Origin: Symbiodinium natans
Lineage: Eukaryota; Sar; Dinophyceae; Suessiales; Symbiodiniaceae
Direction: 5' to 3'
Length of the DNA: 64,000 bases
Assembly (NCBI GenBank): GCA_905221605.1
Contig: CAJNDS010002798.1
Coordinates: 195,437-259,436 of the forward strand
Position 1 is the stretch's first letter. Each line of letters opens with the position of its first letter. The translations under genes were made by a program, and so were the position numbers. This document shows, piece by piece, positions 1 to 8,688 of the stretch. The notes below the pieces were generated by a model. That model ran no database searches and was not told the origin of the DNA. It worked only from the letters and a program-made list of their open reading frames with translations.

Positions 1-511
1 ATCCAGGTACGCCAGCGCCATTTTGCAGTGCGTCAGGACTGCCTCCGGCTCTTGGCACAAACATCAGCGCACATCAGCGCTAGCCCCAAAAGGGCCCTTT
101 TGGGCCCCCCAAAAGGAGCCCCCAAAAGGTGCCCTAAAGTGTCCCTCAAATCCCTACAGAACCCTAAACCCTAAACCCTAAACCCAAAACCCAAACCCTA
201 AACCCTAAGCCCTAAACCCTAGACCCTACAATCCGGAAAGTTGGGACGTGGTTTGAGGGCGACTCGAGCTGGGACTCCCCTTGACTATGCCTTCTGGGGT
301 ATGGGGATAAGGATGTTCCATCCTAAACCCTAAACCCTACACCCTAAACCCTAAACCCTAAACCCTAAACCCTAACCTTAAACCCTAAACCCGAAACCAA
401 CCTTTTTGGAGTTCACCATAAGGGCCTCCCTGTGGTTCTGCTTGAACTCCGCATCAAAAGCCACGATTCCCATCTCGCAGTGCTTCAGCCTCCGACTCCC
501 GGGTGTCAAAG
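1..511 (-). CDS. Partial multi-exon gene of unknown function, exons split by telomeric introns
   Basis: Three minus-strand exons are proposed. Exon 511-402 follows an AAG acceptor and reads ...LKHCEMGIVAFDAEF... up to ...MVNSKK, ending at an AAG/GTTGGT donor. Exon 322-230 follows TTTAG/GATGG, is 31 codons in the same phase and ends at a GTAGGG donor. A third exon starts at about 62 and runs off the window, reading EAVLTHCKMALAYLD. The first and third exons are recognisably related (LKHCEMGIVAFD versus LTHCKMALAYLD), so the gene has duplicated exons. The intron at 401-323 is almost only TTTAGGG repeat on the coding strand. I do not recognise the family. The phase-consistent join and codon-like exons are seen; gene status is inferred. 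No start or stop codon is visible. Confidence 0.5.
161..229. repeat. Interstitial telomeric array (CCCTAAA on +)
   Basis: About nine degenerate CCCTAAA units (with AAAACCC and CCCTAAG variants). On the minus (coding) strand it starts GTAGGGTCTAGGG directly at the 3' edge of the exon ending at 230, so it probably supplies the 5' splice site and the first part of that intron. Confidence 0.9.
323..401. repeat. Telomeric-repeat intron (CCCTAAA on +)
   Basis: A 79-bp block of CCCTAAA units between two minus-strand exons. Read on the minus strand it begins GTTGGTTTCGGG and ends TTTAG, so the whole proposed intron is telomeric sequence with GT...AG ends. The flanking frames join in phase 0. Confidence 0.7.
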
Positions 512-625
512 CTTAGGGTTTAGGGTTTAGGGTTTAGGGTTTAGGGTTTAGGGTTTAGGGTTCAGGGTTCAGGGTTTAGGGTTTGGGGTTTGCGGTTTGG
601 GGTTTGGGGTTTAGGGCTTGGGAGA
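511..625. repeat. Interstitial telomeric array (TTTAGGG on +)
   Basis: About 15 TTTAGGG units with TTCAGGG and TTTGGGG variants toward the right end. The minus-strand acceptor CCCTAAG of the exon starting at 511 lies at its left edge. Confidence 0.9.
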
Positions 626-1608
626 CACATGCTTGAGGGTTTCCAGGCTTTCGGGCTCTTGGGGGTTTGGTTCTGGGATTTAAGGCTTTTAGGAGGTCAC
701 AGGTACCTAAAAAACCTGGTGACTTGGAGGTTCGGACGCTGTTTGCGCGTGGGTTTTAGCTGCTCAAGCACAGTCTGCATGTACATTTTTCAGGAACACG
801 AGAATTAGATTAGGATGTCCCACAGCAAGAAACACTGTAAAAAAAACCCGATGTTTTTTGAAGCTTTATCTTGTGGACCTGCAAAAATCTGAAATATATG
901 ACATAGAAGTATACATCGCTCCTTTCACTTCGGGCGTTCTAGTGAAAGGGCGCAATGGCGGCAAACAAGCACATAAAACCATGTTTTTACGATGTTTTAC
1001 GACATGCACACAAGGGTCAGTTTTGTGCATTTTTGTTTTTTTCTTTTTATGTTGCTTCTGGTGGCAGTTGTTAGTAGTTCGAGCGTCATGACGACACACC
1101 GTTCGCATAAGCCTTGTGACAATGCGTCTTTTTACAGAAACGTCAAACGTCCTGGTGCAGCGTGTTGTTTAGACGGGCAAAAACGCTGTAAATATCGGTG
1201 TTTTGGGCATGGATAGAGTAACATGGTCATAACCAACCCCTCCCCTCCCCTCCCCCCCGCCAAAAAAAAAAACTCTCCAAAAGTTCACGAAACAACAAGG
1301 TTTTGTAGGTACCTGTTTCCTTTTAGGAATGATAGGATTTAGGGCTTCCAGGACTTCGAGGGTTTCTAGGACTTCTCGGGCTTCCGAAACTCCTGGGGCT
1401 TCTTCTAGAACTTCTAGGGCTTCCCAGTATTGAGGCTTTCTAGGGTTTCCAGGGTTTCTGGGAATTTTTAGGGCATAGGTTTAAGCTGTAGCAGAGTTTA
1501 TAAAGTTTAGGGTTTGTAGGTTTGCTAGGACTCATGCCTTAGGGATTCTAGGATTCAGGGCTTAGGGTTTCTAGCATGTCGAGTTTCGGGTCTCAGGGGT
1601 TCTGACAC
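626..1608. other. No supported gene; AT-richer spacer and degenerate repeats
   Basis: Only short overlapping ORFs with unconvincing composition occur. A T-rich stretch lies near 1020-1060. From about 1330 to 1600 the sequence is a degenerate GGGTTTCTAGGACTTC-like repeat that resembles decayed telomeric sequence. It may separate the gene at 1-511 from the gene at 1609-2659, or be a long intron between them. Confidence 0.4.
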
Positions 1609-2659
1609 CAGGCAGCTTCTCTATCTGGTGAGCCATGCGGTCTGCCATCAAGGTCGGCCACTTCCGGTGGTAAATCTCCTGAGCGCAAGTTTGCTTAGGA
1701 GCTCTAACCCTAAACCCTAACCCTAAATCCTAAACCCCAAACCTTACTGGTACGAACTCGCACTGCAGAGTCAGCATCTCTTTGCCAAGTTGCCGTCTGA
1801 AAATACAACCTTGGCATCTCACGGGCCATCCCACAGCATCTCGCAGGAATGTGCCACAGGGTAAGGGCGCCGAGTCTTACTGTTGGTGAGTAGGGAATGA
1901 GGGAATGAGGTACCCTACAGAATCCTTTAAAGGGTATATATAGGGGGATAGAGGGTACCTCCTTCCCGCATTCCCTACTCACCAACAGGAGGAAGTCCGC
2001 CCTCTCAGCGCCTTCAGAAGTGATCCGAGGGGCTTGTTGGTGTAGCGCTCATCACCCAGCTCGACAGGTGAGAAGTACCTCACAGCAGGGTTCAGGACAA
2101 GTGTTTACCTTAAACCCTAAACCCGAAACCCGAAACCCTAAACCCTAAACCCTAAACCCTAAGCCCTAAACCCTAAACTATCGGCTTTCTGGGCTCGAAG
2201 TGCAAGTCCCTAGGCTAGACTTCCGTGAAGCGGCATGATCTCGTAAAGAAGGGCATCTTCAACCTCGGAGGCATCTTGCCAGGAAACAAGACAAATTGCG
2301 CAGGGGTGTATGTAGGGTTTAGGGTTTAGGGTTTAGGGTTTAGGGTTTAGGGTTTAGGGTTTAGGGTTTAGGGTTTAGGGTTTAGGGTTTAGGGTTTAGG
2401 GGGTTTAGGGTTTAGGGTTTAGGGTTTAGGGTTTAGGGTTTAGGGTTTAGGGTTTAGGGTTTAGGGTTTAGGGTTTAGGGTTTAGGGTTTAGGGTTTAGG
2501 GTTTAGGGTTTAGGGTTTAGGGTTTAGGGTTTAGGGTTTAGGGTTCTGGCGGGGATGTACATGACCTCTGAACTCAAGCCAAGCCACGCCATCTCGCGTG
2601 ATTCTCATCACCTCCGGCCCAACGGTCTTCGCCGGGCCAGTTGACGAGTGGACTCCAAT
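1609..2659 (-). CDS. Multi-exon gene of unknown function with telomeric and introner-type introns
   Basis: Five minus-strand exons are proposed. X (2659-2566) starts after GTAG and reads ...PEVMRITRDGVAWLEF. Y (2274-about 2221) follows a pyrimidine-rich tract and GGCAAG and reads ASEVEDALLYEIMPLHG. Z (about 2088-1987) reads YFSPVELGDERYTNKPLGSL. A (1875-1748) reads ...AVGWPVRCQGCIFRRQLGKE up to CEFVP. B (1693-1609) reads QTCAQEIYHRKWPTLMADRM and ends at CCTG/GTGTCAG. X/Y, Z/A and A/B join in phase; the Y/Z junction is unresolved and could hold another exon. Intron X/Y (2565-2275) is mostly a TTTAGGG array, intron A/B (1747-1694) is 54 nt of telomeric repeat, and intron Z/A (1986-1876) contains a perfect-ended foldback. 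Family not recognised; no start or stop assigned. Exon A also has a second open frame, so the preferred frame is an inference. Confidence 0.55.
1694..1747. repeat. 54-bp telomeric-repeat intron
   Basis: On the minus strand this starts GTAAGG, runs through degenerate TTTAGGG units and ends CTCCTAAG. The GTAAG donor is close to consensus. Exons on both sides stay open and join in phase 0. Confidence 0.65.
1880..1988 (-). mobile_element. 109-bp foldback element, introner candidate
   Basis: Perfect 20-bp terminal inverted repeats (CTGTTGGTGAGTAGGGAATG and its complement) enclose a second inverted pair (GAGGTACCCT/AGGGTACCTC). Read on the minus strand the left terminus contains GTGAGT and the right terminus ends CAACAG, so the element carries both splice signals. 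An intron at 1986-1876 containing it joins exons Z and A of the surrounding gene in frame. Introner-like elements with terminal inverted repeats are known from dinoflagellates; assignment to a known family was not possible. Confidence 0.65.
2108..2180. repeat. Interstitial telomeric array (CCCTAAA on +)
   Basis: About ten CCCTAAA units with CCCGAAA variants, in the unresolved intron between exons Y and Z. Confidence 0.9.
2312..2545. repeat. Longest interstitial telomeric array (TTTAGGG on +)
   Basis: About 33 nearly perfect TTTAGGG units with one slipped unit near 2400. It makes up about 80 percent of the proposed intron 2565-2275 of the minus-strand gene, where it reads as CCCTAAA on the coding strand. 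Confidence 0.95.
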
Positions 2660-4078
2660 CTACTCCAAACGAGCTCCTCCTTGGATTCTGTGGCTTTCTT
2701 GGGAAAATGCCCACAAAGCTTCTCTAAGAAACTCAAGAGACCTCAATGCCCTGGCTTGAACCAATAGCACAGAAGGATAGATGTCGGCCGACACTCCGAA
2801 GTCTGTCGCGTTCCGAATTGGGTCGTCCCTCGTTCAGGAACACTCCTCTTCTTATGGATCTCATTATTTTTAAGGAATGGTCTCTCCAAGCTCCAGTGGA
2901 CCTCATGTTTTACGTCCGACATCGTGGCATGTACTACTGTTCACTGCCAACCACGCCAGCGTGCCTTGACTTCCCTTTGTTCGGTTCATCGATTTACTTG
3001 AAGACGCTTCTAGCTGCATCATCCCTGACCTACAGGCACGGGGTCAATGGCCATGTGAAGCATCGGAACGGCAAAACCTAAAACAAAACACTCTGTTTCT
3101 CTGTCTCTGTGCTTGTATGTGTGCGAGTGAGCGTATTTCTCCGTCGCGGTCTCTGTTTCTTCTTCTGATTCATATTCTTATTCTTCTTCTTTTTCTTCTT
3201 CTTCTTCTCTGATTGCATCAGGGCCGAAACCCTCGCGTATCTTTCTCCATCTCTCTCTCTGTCTCTCTCTCGCTGTCTCGCTCGCTCGCTCACCCGACAC
3301 AAGCTTTCGGGGTTGCAGATGGCTACAGCGTCTGGCCATCGACTCTGCCATCTCATTCAAGTGTCACCATCGACCCTGGGCAAGTAAAAACTGCATCATG
3401 GCGTTTTCTAGCTCATGGTTGGGATCGTATTAAAAACACTTCAATTTCTATCCCTGATGGAATTTACGCACCCTTAAACATGTAAACTGCTATGCTACCC
3501 ACAATGACAAGCTTTATGCTGCGGTCAGCTTCTGGTTGCTTCTGCTGTTGTGGAGCCTGTGAGCGGCGGTGCCTTCGGCACAGGCCCTTCACACGCAAGC
3601 TTTGACAGCTGGCTCCGCTTTCAGGGAGCTACAACAGGCTCGAGCACCATTGTCCTTCCTCTTCTTAGCTGAGATCTGCCTCAAGCGGATTACAACATAA
3701 GTACAACAAGCTCATACTATCCGAAGGCGCTAGCAGGTGCTAGGTGATGCCATCAACTTTCAGATCAGGAACCCGCCCCTCCTCTGTTAAAATGTAGAGG
3801 AAATGCACAGAGCCACTTTTCTCACCAGCCAGGCAGCCCTACAGCAACCACGGTGTGTTGAGTGTCTTCATGTCTCTTAGGGGTGGCATCTTCTGCCTGG
3901 CCTCGGAGCTGTTCTGTTGTGACGGTTTGATGTCGCAGCTGCAGCGGGGTCGCTCCCACTGCGAGATATATTGCAGCGAATCAGTTCGACCAGGGATTAA
4001 GGATCCCATGCTTCACTTCGATTCGCGCACGGCTTGCGGCGTCTACTCTAGCCGCTCATGATGGGGTGTTGCAGGACA
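2660..4078. other. No supported gene
   Basis: Contains short ORFs only. A diverged copy of the 58-bp minisatellite seen at 4331-4520 lies at 3408-3490 (shared phrase CTCATGGTTGGGAT). Exons may be hidden but none could be joined. Confidence 0.3.
3090..3295. repeat. CT/TTC-rich microsatellite tract
   Basis: Runs of TTCTTC, TCTCTCTC and CGCTCGCTCGCT make up most of this stretch. Several overlapping low-complexity ORFs here (Arg/Glu- or Ser/Leu-rich) are products of the repeat. Confidence 0.85.
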
Positions 4079-4258
4079 GCCCTAAACCCTAAACCCGAAA
4101 CCCTAAACCTTAAACCCCACACCCTAAACCCCAAACCCTAAACCCGAAACCCCACGTGCAAAGATGGGTCTGCAGACCTGCGGCTTCTTGGGCTGCGAGC
4201 GCAATCAAAGGCTTACGAAGAATAAACCCTAAACCCTAAACCCTAAACCCTAAACCCT
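4079..4258. repeat. Two telomeric arrays (CCCTAAA on +)
   Basis: Arrays at 4079-4157 and 4226-4258 with CCCGAAA and CCCCAAA variants, separated by about 68 bp of unique sequence. Confidence 0.9.
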
Positions 4259-4330
4259 TTCGCGGCCCTTCCCATTCAGAAGCCGTATGGCACCCAGCAG
4301 CTGTCCAGGCCTAGTTCATGGTTGGGATAA

Positions 4331-4520
4331 TCTTAAAAATTTAAATTGCTATTCTTTCTTGGGTTTAATAAGTACCCTTAAAAATTTTAAATTGCTATTC
4401 CTTATTGGGTTTAAGCACCCTTAAAAGCTTTAAATTGCTATTCCTTATTGGGGTTAAGCACCCTTAAAAATTTAAGTTGCTATTCCTGATTGGGTTCTTA
4501 AGTACCCTTGAAAATGCGAA
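4331..4520. repeat. 58-bp AT-rich minisatellite, about 3-4 copies
   Basis: Repeated motif CCTTAAAAATTTAAATTGCT followed by ATTCCTTATTGGGTTTAAG, with point changes and small indels. The phrase GTTCATGGTTGGGATAATCT to the left recurs in related form at 3408, so this is a dispersed as well as a tandem repeat. Confidence 0.8.
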
Positions 4521-5100
4521 ATGTTACCCAACTAGGACAAAGATACCTTTACAGCAAGCTGCCCCCCTTTCTCAGACTTGCCTTTAACTAAGCAACAGGC
4601 CGGGGTGACAGGGTACGGGCTTTGGGAGAACTGGCAGCTGCCAGGAATGATCACGGAGATGTTTCCTCCTCTGTCTGCTTTCCACATTCACGTAGCCTCA
4701 GGTGCTCTGCACGCCTTCGAAGTGGGATGATCTGACGCCCTAGATTGCGGCCATTTCTGCCACAATGCCGGCAGTGGCTCGCACTGGCACCAGAAAAGCC
4801 ACACAGGGCAGCCAGGTATATGTTTCATGAATGCAAAGAGGCGCAGGAAGAATCAAGCGAATGCTCTGGCAGACGCCCCTGAGGCCACGGAGCGGAGCTG
4901 CACAGAAAAACCGATGCGCTGGCAGTTCAAACAGCCAGGCAGAGCCGAGCACCAAACAATCGCACAAGATGCACATTGGAATTGGCGGCAAAGCCATTCC
5001 CGATGGCTCCATCAAAAAGTAACTTCAAACAAATCTCAAAGTTGGTCAAGTCTGGTCAAGGACTGCTCCCCAAGACGATCAATCGCAGCAAATAACTGCC
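4521..5100. other. Mostly unassigned; possible minus-strand exon at its right end
   Basis: Directly left of the array at 5101-5194 the minus strand reads LFAAIDRLGEQSLTRLDQL and then a stop, starting after GGGCAG. It could be the last exon downstream of the candidate exon at 5324-5195, but the phases could not be reconciled. Nothing else is convincing. Confidence 0.25.
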
Positions 5101-5194
5101 CTAAACCCTAAACCCTAAACCCTAAACCCTAAACCCTAAACCCTAAACCCTAAACCCTAAACCCTAAACCCTAAACCCTAAACCCTAAACCCTA
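5101..5194. repeat. Telomeric array (CCCTAAA on +), probable intron
   Basis: Thirteen near-perfect CCCTAAA units. On the minus strand it runs from GTTTAGGG at the end of the candidate exon at 5195 to GGGCAG before the next open stretch, so it has intron-like ends. Confidence 0.85.
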
Positions 5195-5324
5195 GCTCGG
5201 CTGCTCCAGTTTTCTTCTTGGGTGCAATCACTGCAGTCCGAATAATTTTAACGAGCGGACAGGTAGTCCAAGGAAAGCTGTCCAGCATTCCCTTTTCGCA
5301 ACATATGGCAAGGTGGTCTACACA
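5195..5324 (-). CDS. Candidate exon, unknown function
   Basis: On the minus strand, after TTGTGTGTAG, a frame stays open to the telomeric array: HLAICCEKGMLDSFPW... ending ...APKKKTGAAEL. A second frame is open until a possible GTGATT donor inside, so frame choice is uncertain. The exon ends against GTTTAGGG, as do other exons here. Confidence 0.35.
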
Positions 5325-5382
5325 CAATCCTCTGATGGTTCTTGGGGTGGTTCCAGGGCCACTCTTGGTGCTGGCTCAGTGA

Positions 5383-5418
5383 AACCCTAAACCCTGAACC
5401 CTAAACCCTAAACCCGAA
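5383..5418. repeat. Short telomeric array (CCCTAAA on +)
   Basis: Five units including CCCTGAA and CCCGAAA variants. Confidence 0.85.
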
Positions 5419-5562
5419 AGTCCGCTCTGACTCTGCGAATTCAAGTGCAGCGGATGACTTCGAGAGTGCTATGCCAGCTGCTATGCCTCTCGCAGCCCCC
5501 TCAGATACAGAACGAGAGCCTCGGTACGTCTCGGCTAACTTGGAACCAGGTAGGATGTTCAC

Positions 5563-5981
5563 TTGTGTCCCCAAGGGGACAACCCATCATACACTCGCAC
5601 CCTAAACCCTAAACCCTAAACCCTAAACCCCAAACCCCAAACCCTAAACCCTAAACCCTGATAAGGAACCCTTGTGCACACTCATCAAATACAATGGCCC
5701 ACACCCCAGCTGCTGATCCGAAGAGCGGGCGCTGCCCTCGTTTCTGCAGTCAGCCGCCTACAGTAGTTACACCACCTCTGAGTTTCACCTTGTAGGGTTC
5801 AGGGTTTAGGGTTTAGGGTTGAGGGTTTAGGGTTTAGGGTTGAGGGTTTAGGGTTTAGGGTTTAGGGTTTAGGGTTTAGGGTTTAGGGTTTAGGGTTTAG
5901 AGTTTCGGGGCGTCGCAGTTGAGCAGCTTCCTGGCGAGGGCCGTCCGTGCCGCCTCCACTGCCACGAGGAGGTCCGCAGCC
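5563..5981 (-). CDS. Part of a multi-exon gene, unknown function
   Basis: Three minus-strand exons. Exon 5981-about 5905 follows a pyrimidine tract and GAAG and reads EAADLLVAVEAARTALARKL. Exon 5743-5657 follows GACTGCAG and reads GSAAGVWAIVFDECAQGFLI. Exon 5600-5563 reads VRVYDGLSPWGH and ends before GTGAAC. The second intron (5656-5601, 56 nt) is purely telomeric and the join around it stays open. The donor of the first exon is not clear (possible GC). Family not recognised. Confidence 0.45.
5601..5660. repeat. Telomeric-repeat intron (CCCTAAA on +)
   Basis: Eight CCCTAAA/CCCCAAA units. On the minus strand they run from GTTTAGGG to TTTAGG between two exons that join in frame. Confidence 0.75.
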
Positions 5982-6132
5982 TCGCCTTCAAAAAAGAAAA
6001 GAGGGTTTAGGGTTTAGGGTTTAGGGTTCAGGGTTCAGGGTTTAGGATTTAGGATTTAGGGTTTAGGGTTTAGGGTCTAGGGTTTAGGGTCTAGGGTTTA
6101 GGGTTTAGGGTTTAGGGTTTAGGGTTTAGGGT
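5794..6132. repeat. Two telomeric arrays (TTTAGGG on +)
   Basis: Arrays at 5794-5902 (with TTGAGGG variants) and 6003-6132 (with TTCAGGG, ATTTAGG and TCTAGGG variants) flank the minus-strand exon 5981-5905. The second ends ten bases before a foldback element. Confidence 0.9.
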
Positions 6133-6142
6133 ATGATTGCTC

Positions 6143-6240
6143 GGGATGTTCCCTCTTATACTAACAGTCCTTCATAGGGACTATAGTACCCCCAATCAAA
6201 ACCCCGATTAGGGACGGTTAGTATAAGGGGGAGCATCCCA
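6143..6240. mobile_element. MITE-like foldback, family 1 copy 1
   Basis: About 98 bp with inverted ends GGGATGTTCCCTCTTATACT and its near complement ending GTATAAGGGGGAGCATCCCA. Three further copies in this window share the termini. Confidence 0.75.
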
Positions 6241-6361
6241 GATGATTCCTGCAAACATGACTCAACCTAATTCAAGATGATTGAACCCACATGGGCTTCG
6301 TGTGAAGTTTAGGGGTTTTTTGGAAGAGAGGAGGATCGGGGAAATTGTTTCTTTCCCAGGT

Positions 6362-6882
6362 CCCTAAACCCTAAACCCTAAACCCGAAACCCTAAACCCT
6401 AAACCCTAAACCCTCACGAGCCTTCGGATAACGTCTGCCGGAGCAAGCCCAGCAGCCCAGCGAAGCTCATCCTGCGGAAGGCCTCTTTTGGGCTTTGGGG
6501 GGGTTTAGGGTTTAGGGTTTGGAGTTTAGGGTTTAGGGTTTAGGGTTTAGGGTTTAGGATTAAGGGTTTAGGGTTTAGGGTTTAAGGTTCAGGGTCTAGG
6601 GGGTTAGGGGTTTAGGGTTTAGGGCTTAGGGCTTAGGGCGTAGGGCTTAGGGTTTAGGGTTCAGGGTTTAGGGTTTAGGGTTTCGGGTTTAGGGTTTAGG
6701 GTTTAGGGTTTAGGCCTCTTTTGGGCTTGGGGGGGGGGAACCGGGAAGGCTCGGTGTGGCACCCAAGAAGCTGGGCCTTTCATAGCATTTTTTGCTTGTT
6801 TTGGGGTGGGGGGGACCCTAAACCCTAGACCCTAAACCCAAAACCCAAAACCGTAAACCCTAAACCCTAAACCCTAAACCCC
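6362..6882. repeat. Cluster of telomeric arrays in both orientations
   Basis: Arrays at 6362-6414 (CCCTAAA), 6501-6714 (TTTAGGG, with many TTCAGGG, GCTTAGG and TTAAGGG variants) and 6815-6882 (CCCTAAA). The short spacers hold no convincing ORF. Confidence 0.9.
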
Positions 6883-6904
6883 ATTGTTGCGAGGCGGGGT
6901 CCTT

Positions 6905-6973
6905 TCACAATGTCAGGACTCTCGGCTTGGGCAGGCCAGGCAACAAGGCCAAGGCATTGGCATCTCGACCCTT
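6905..6973 (-). CDS. Candidate terminal exon, unknown function
   Basis: After CACTACAAG the minus strand reads KGRDANALALLPGLPKPRVL followed by TL and a TGA stop at 6907-6905. Composition is protein-like but only 22 codons are available, and no partner exon was identified. Confidence 0.3.
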   Translation of the reverse strand, partial: KGRDANALALLPGLPKPRVLTL

Positions 6974-6985
6974 CTTGTAGTGGGT

Positions 6986-7118
6986 GTAAGGTTTAAGGTT
7001 TAGGGTTGGGGCTTAGGGCTTAGGGTTTAGGGTTTAGGGTTTAGTGTTCAGGGTTCAGGGTTTAGGGTTTAGGCTTTAGGGTTTAGGGTTTAGGGTTTAG
7101 GGTTTAGGGTTTAGGGTT
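6986..7118. repeat. Telomeric array (TTTAGGG on +)
   Basis: About 17 units with TTCAGGG and GCTTAGG variants. Confidence 0.9.
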
Positions 7119-7218
7119 GTTGCCACAGATGCCACAGGTTCCAGAGGGTTCTGCAACGTCCCCCCCCCCCCAACTGCCTTTCGAAGCTTCCGCCTCAGCC
7201 GAGCAAGACCCGCTAGCC

Positions 7219-7409
7219 TAGGGTTTAGGGTTTAGGGTTTAGGGTTTAGGGTTTAGGGTTTAGGGTTTAGGGTTTAGGGTTTAGGGTTTAGGGTTTAGGG
7301 TTTAGGGTTTAGGGTTTAGGGTTTAGGGTGTAGGGTGTAGGGTGTAGGGTGTAGGGTGTAGGGTGTAGGGTGTAGGGTTTAGGGTTTAGGGTTTAGGGTT
7401 TAGGGTTTA
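7219..7409. repeat. Telomeric array with an internal TGTAGGG block
   Basis: About 15 perfect TTTAGGG units, then seven consecutive TGTAGGG units at about 7323-7377, then five TTTAGGG units. The variant is homogenised in one contiguous block, not scattered. Confidence 0.95.
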
Positions 7410-7796
7410 GATGCATCTCCTCCTCGCAAGCTGGCGAATCCGACCCCGGGATAGGACATGCTTAATTTAAGGTTTTTGTTTTTTTTAAACGTTAAAAAAA
7501 AACTTGATTTAAGATTCTTGAGGCTTCAGTCTGCGGCTTGGCTTTGACATCTCTGATTCCAACTTGAGCCACTCGAACTTCCCAGCAACTGGCTCAGGAT
7601 TGCCAGCGCAGATCAGCTGATGGGAAGCGAACTGAAGTACTTCCTTGGTACAACCATCCAGCACACTTGCTCAAAGTTGTCTTTCCGATCTAAGTCACGC
7701 ACCTGCGTGGTGTCAGAAAGGCCTTTCTCGTCAGCCATTCGAACCAGGTGTGGGACAAGGAGGGATAACCTCAGCTGAACCAGGGCTTAGCAACCC
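7410..7796. other. No supported gene
   Basis: Unique sequence with a poly-T/poly-A pair near 7475-7500. No ORF or exon could be supported. Confidence 0.3.
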
Positions 7797-8170
7797 CAAA
7801 CACTAAACCCTAAACCATAAACCCTAAATCCTAAACCCTCAACCCTAAACCCTAAACCCTAAACCCACACTCCCAGGTACAGCCGGAATACATCTGCGCT
7901 TTGGAGAGAAGTCTGGCGGCCTCCCGTTGGCTCTTGTCCTTGCGTGGTATGAATGCAAGCGCGACAGGTTCTGAGAAGAGCAGTCTCCACCAAAGACCCG
8001 CCAGTCAAAGGGTGTTCATTTGGAATGTTCCCCCTTACACTAACAGTCCTTAATAGGGACTGCCATAGGGGGTACTATCATCCCTGTTAAGCACAGTTAG
8101 CTTAAGGGGGAACATCCCACAATAGGAAGCCCTAAACCCCAAACCCCAAACCCCAAACCCCAAACCCTAA
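7797..8170. repeat. Telomeric arrays 7797-7866 and 8131-8170
   Basis: The first is CCCTAAA with variants. The second is a short run of CCCCAAA (TTTGGGG) units that starts about ten bases after a foldback element (8021-8119). Confidence 0.85.
8021..8119. mobile_element. MITE-like foldback, family 1 copy 2
   Basis: Starts TGGAATGTTCCCCCTTACAC and ends TTAAGGGGGAACATCCCA. Same termini and internal CTAACAGTCCTT phrase as copy 1. Confidence 0.75.
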
Positions 8171-8309
8171 TCCAAGATTCCAGGGCAATGGGCCGGTCTT
8201 CGTGTGATAGATGACAATACTGGCATTCGTAGCCTCAGTGAAAGCTTTCGCAGGGAGACCGGGGAAAGGGACGAGGGGTGGCCGCAACACCTTTCGTGCG
8301 CACGAAATC

Positions 8310-8617
8310 GGGTTTAGGGTTTAGGGTTCAGGGTTCAGGGTTTAGGGTTTAGGGTTTTGGGTTTCGGGTTTAGGGATAGGATGACCAACCGTCGAGCGGC
8401 CACTTTGGCACCGGCCCCGTGCAAAGAAGAGACACGGCCGATGGCCTGGGCAGAAAGCCGCACAGAATTCAGGGGCAGCCAGCACCACAAAAGCTGACGC
8501 CTTTTCCGTCTGCTGCCAAGGCTCACAACTCTGGATGCCCATGACTTCCTTCAACTGACAACTAGGGTTGAGGGTTTAGGGTTTAGGGTTTAGGGCTTAA
8601 GGTTTAGGGTTTAGGGT
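8310..8617. repeat. Telomeric arrays 8310-8377 and 8564-8617 (TTTAGGG on +)
   Basis: Degenerate TTTAGGG arrays flank a 186-bp stretch that is open on the minus strand (FVVLAAPEFCAAFCPGHRPC...). That stretch may be an exon but has no clear splice sites. Confidence 0.8.
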
Positions 8618-8688
8618 TGCAGCACCATGCCTCAAGTCTCACAAGGCGGCTTTAAGATGCCAAACACGGCTCGGCTGCCCCACTCCCT

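Noticed and set aside
2219-2640. Plus-strand exons around the longest telomeric array (ending at GTAGGG, continuing at GGGATGTACATG)
   Set aside because: These frames are open too, but the minus strand offers a pyrimidine tract, AG acceptor and a phase-consistent join, and all other supported genes in the left half are on the minus strand. Kept as an alternative only.
3178-3360. Arg/Glu-rich ORFs around 3200
   Set aside because: Produced by CT/TTC microsatellite sequence.
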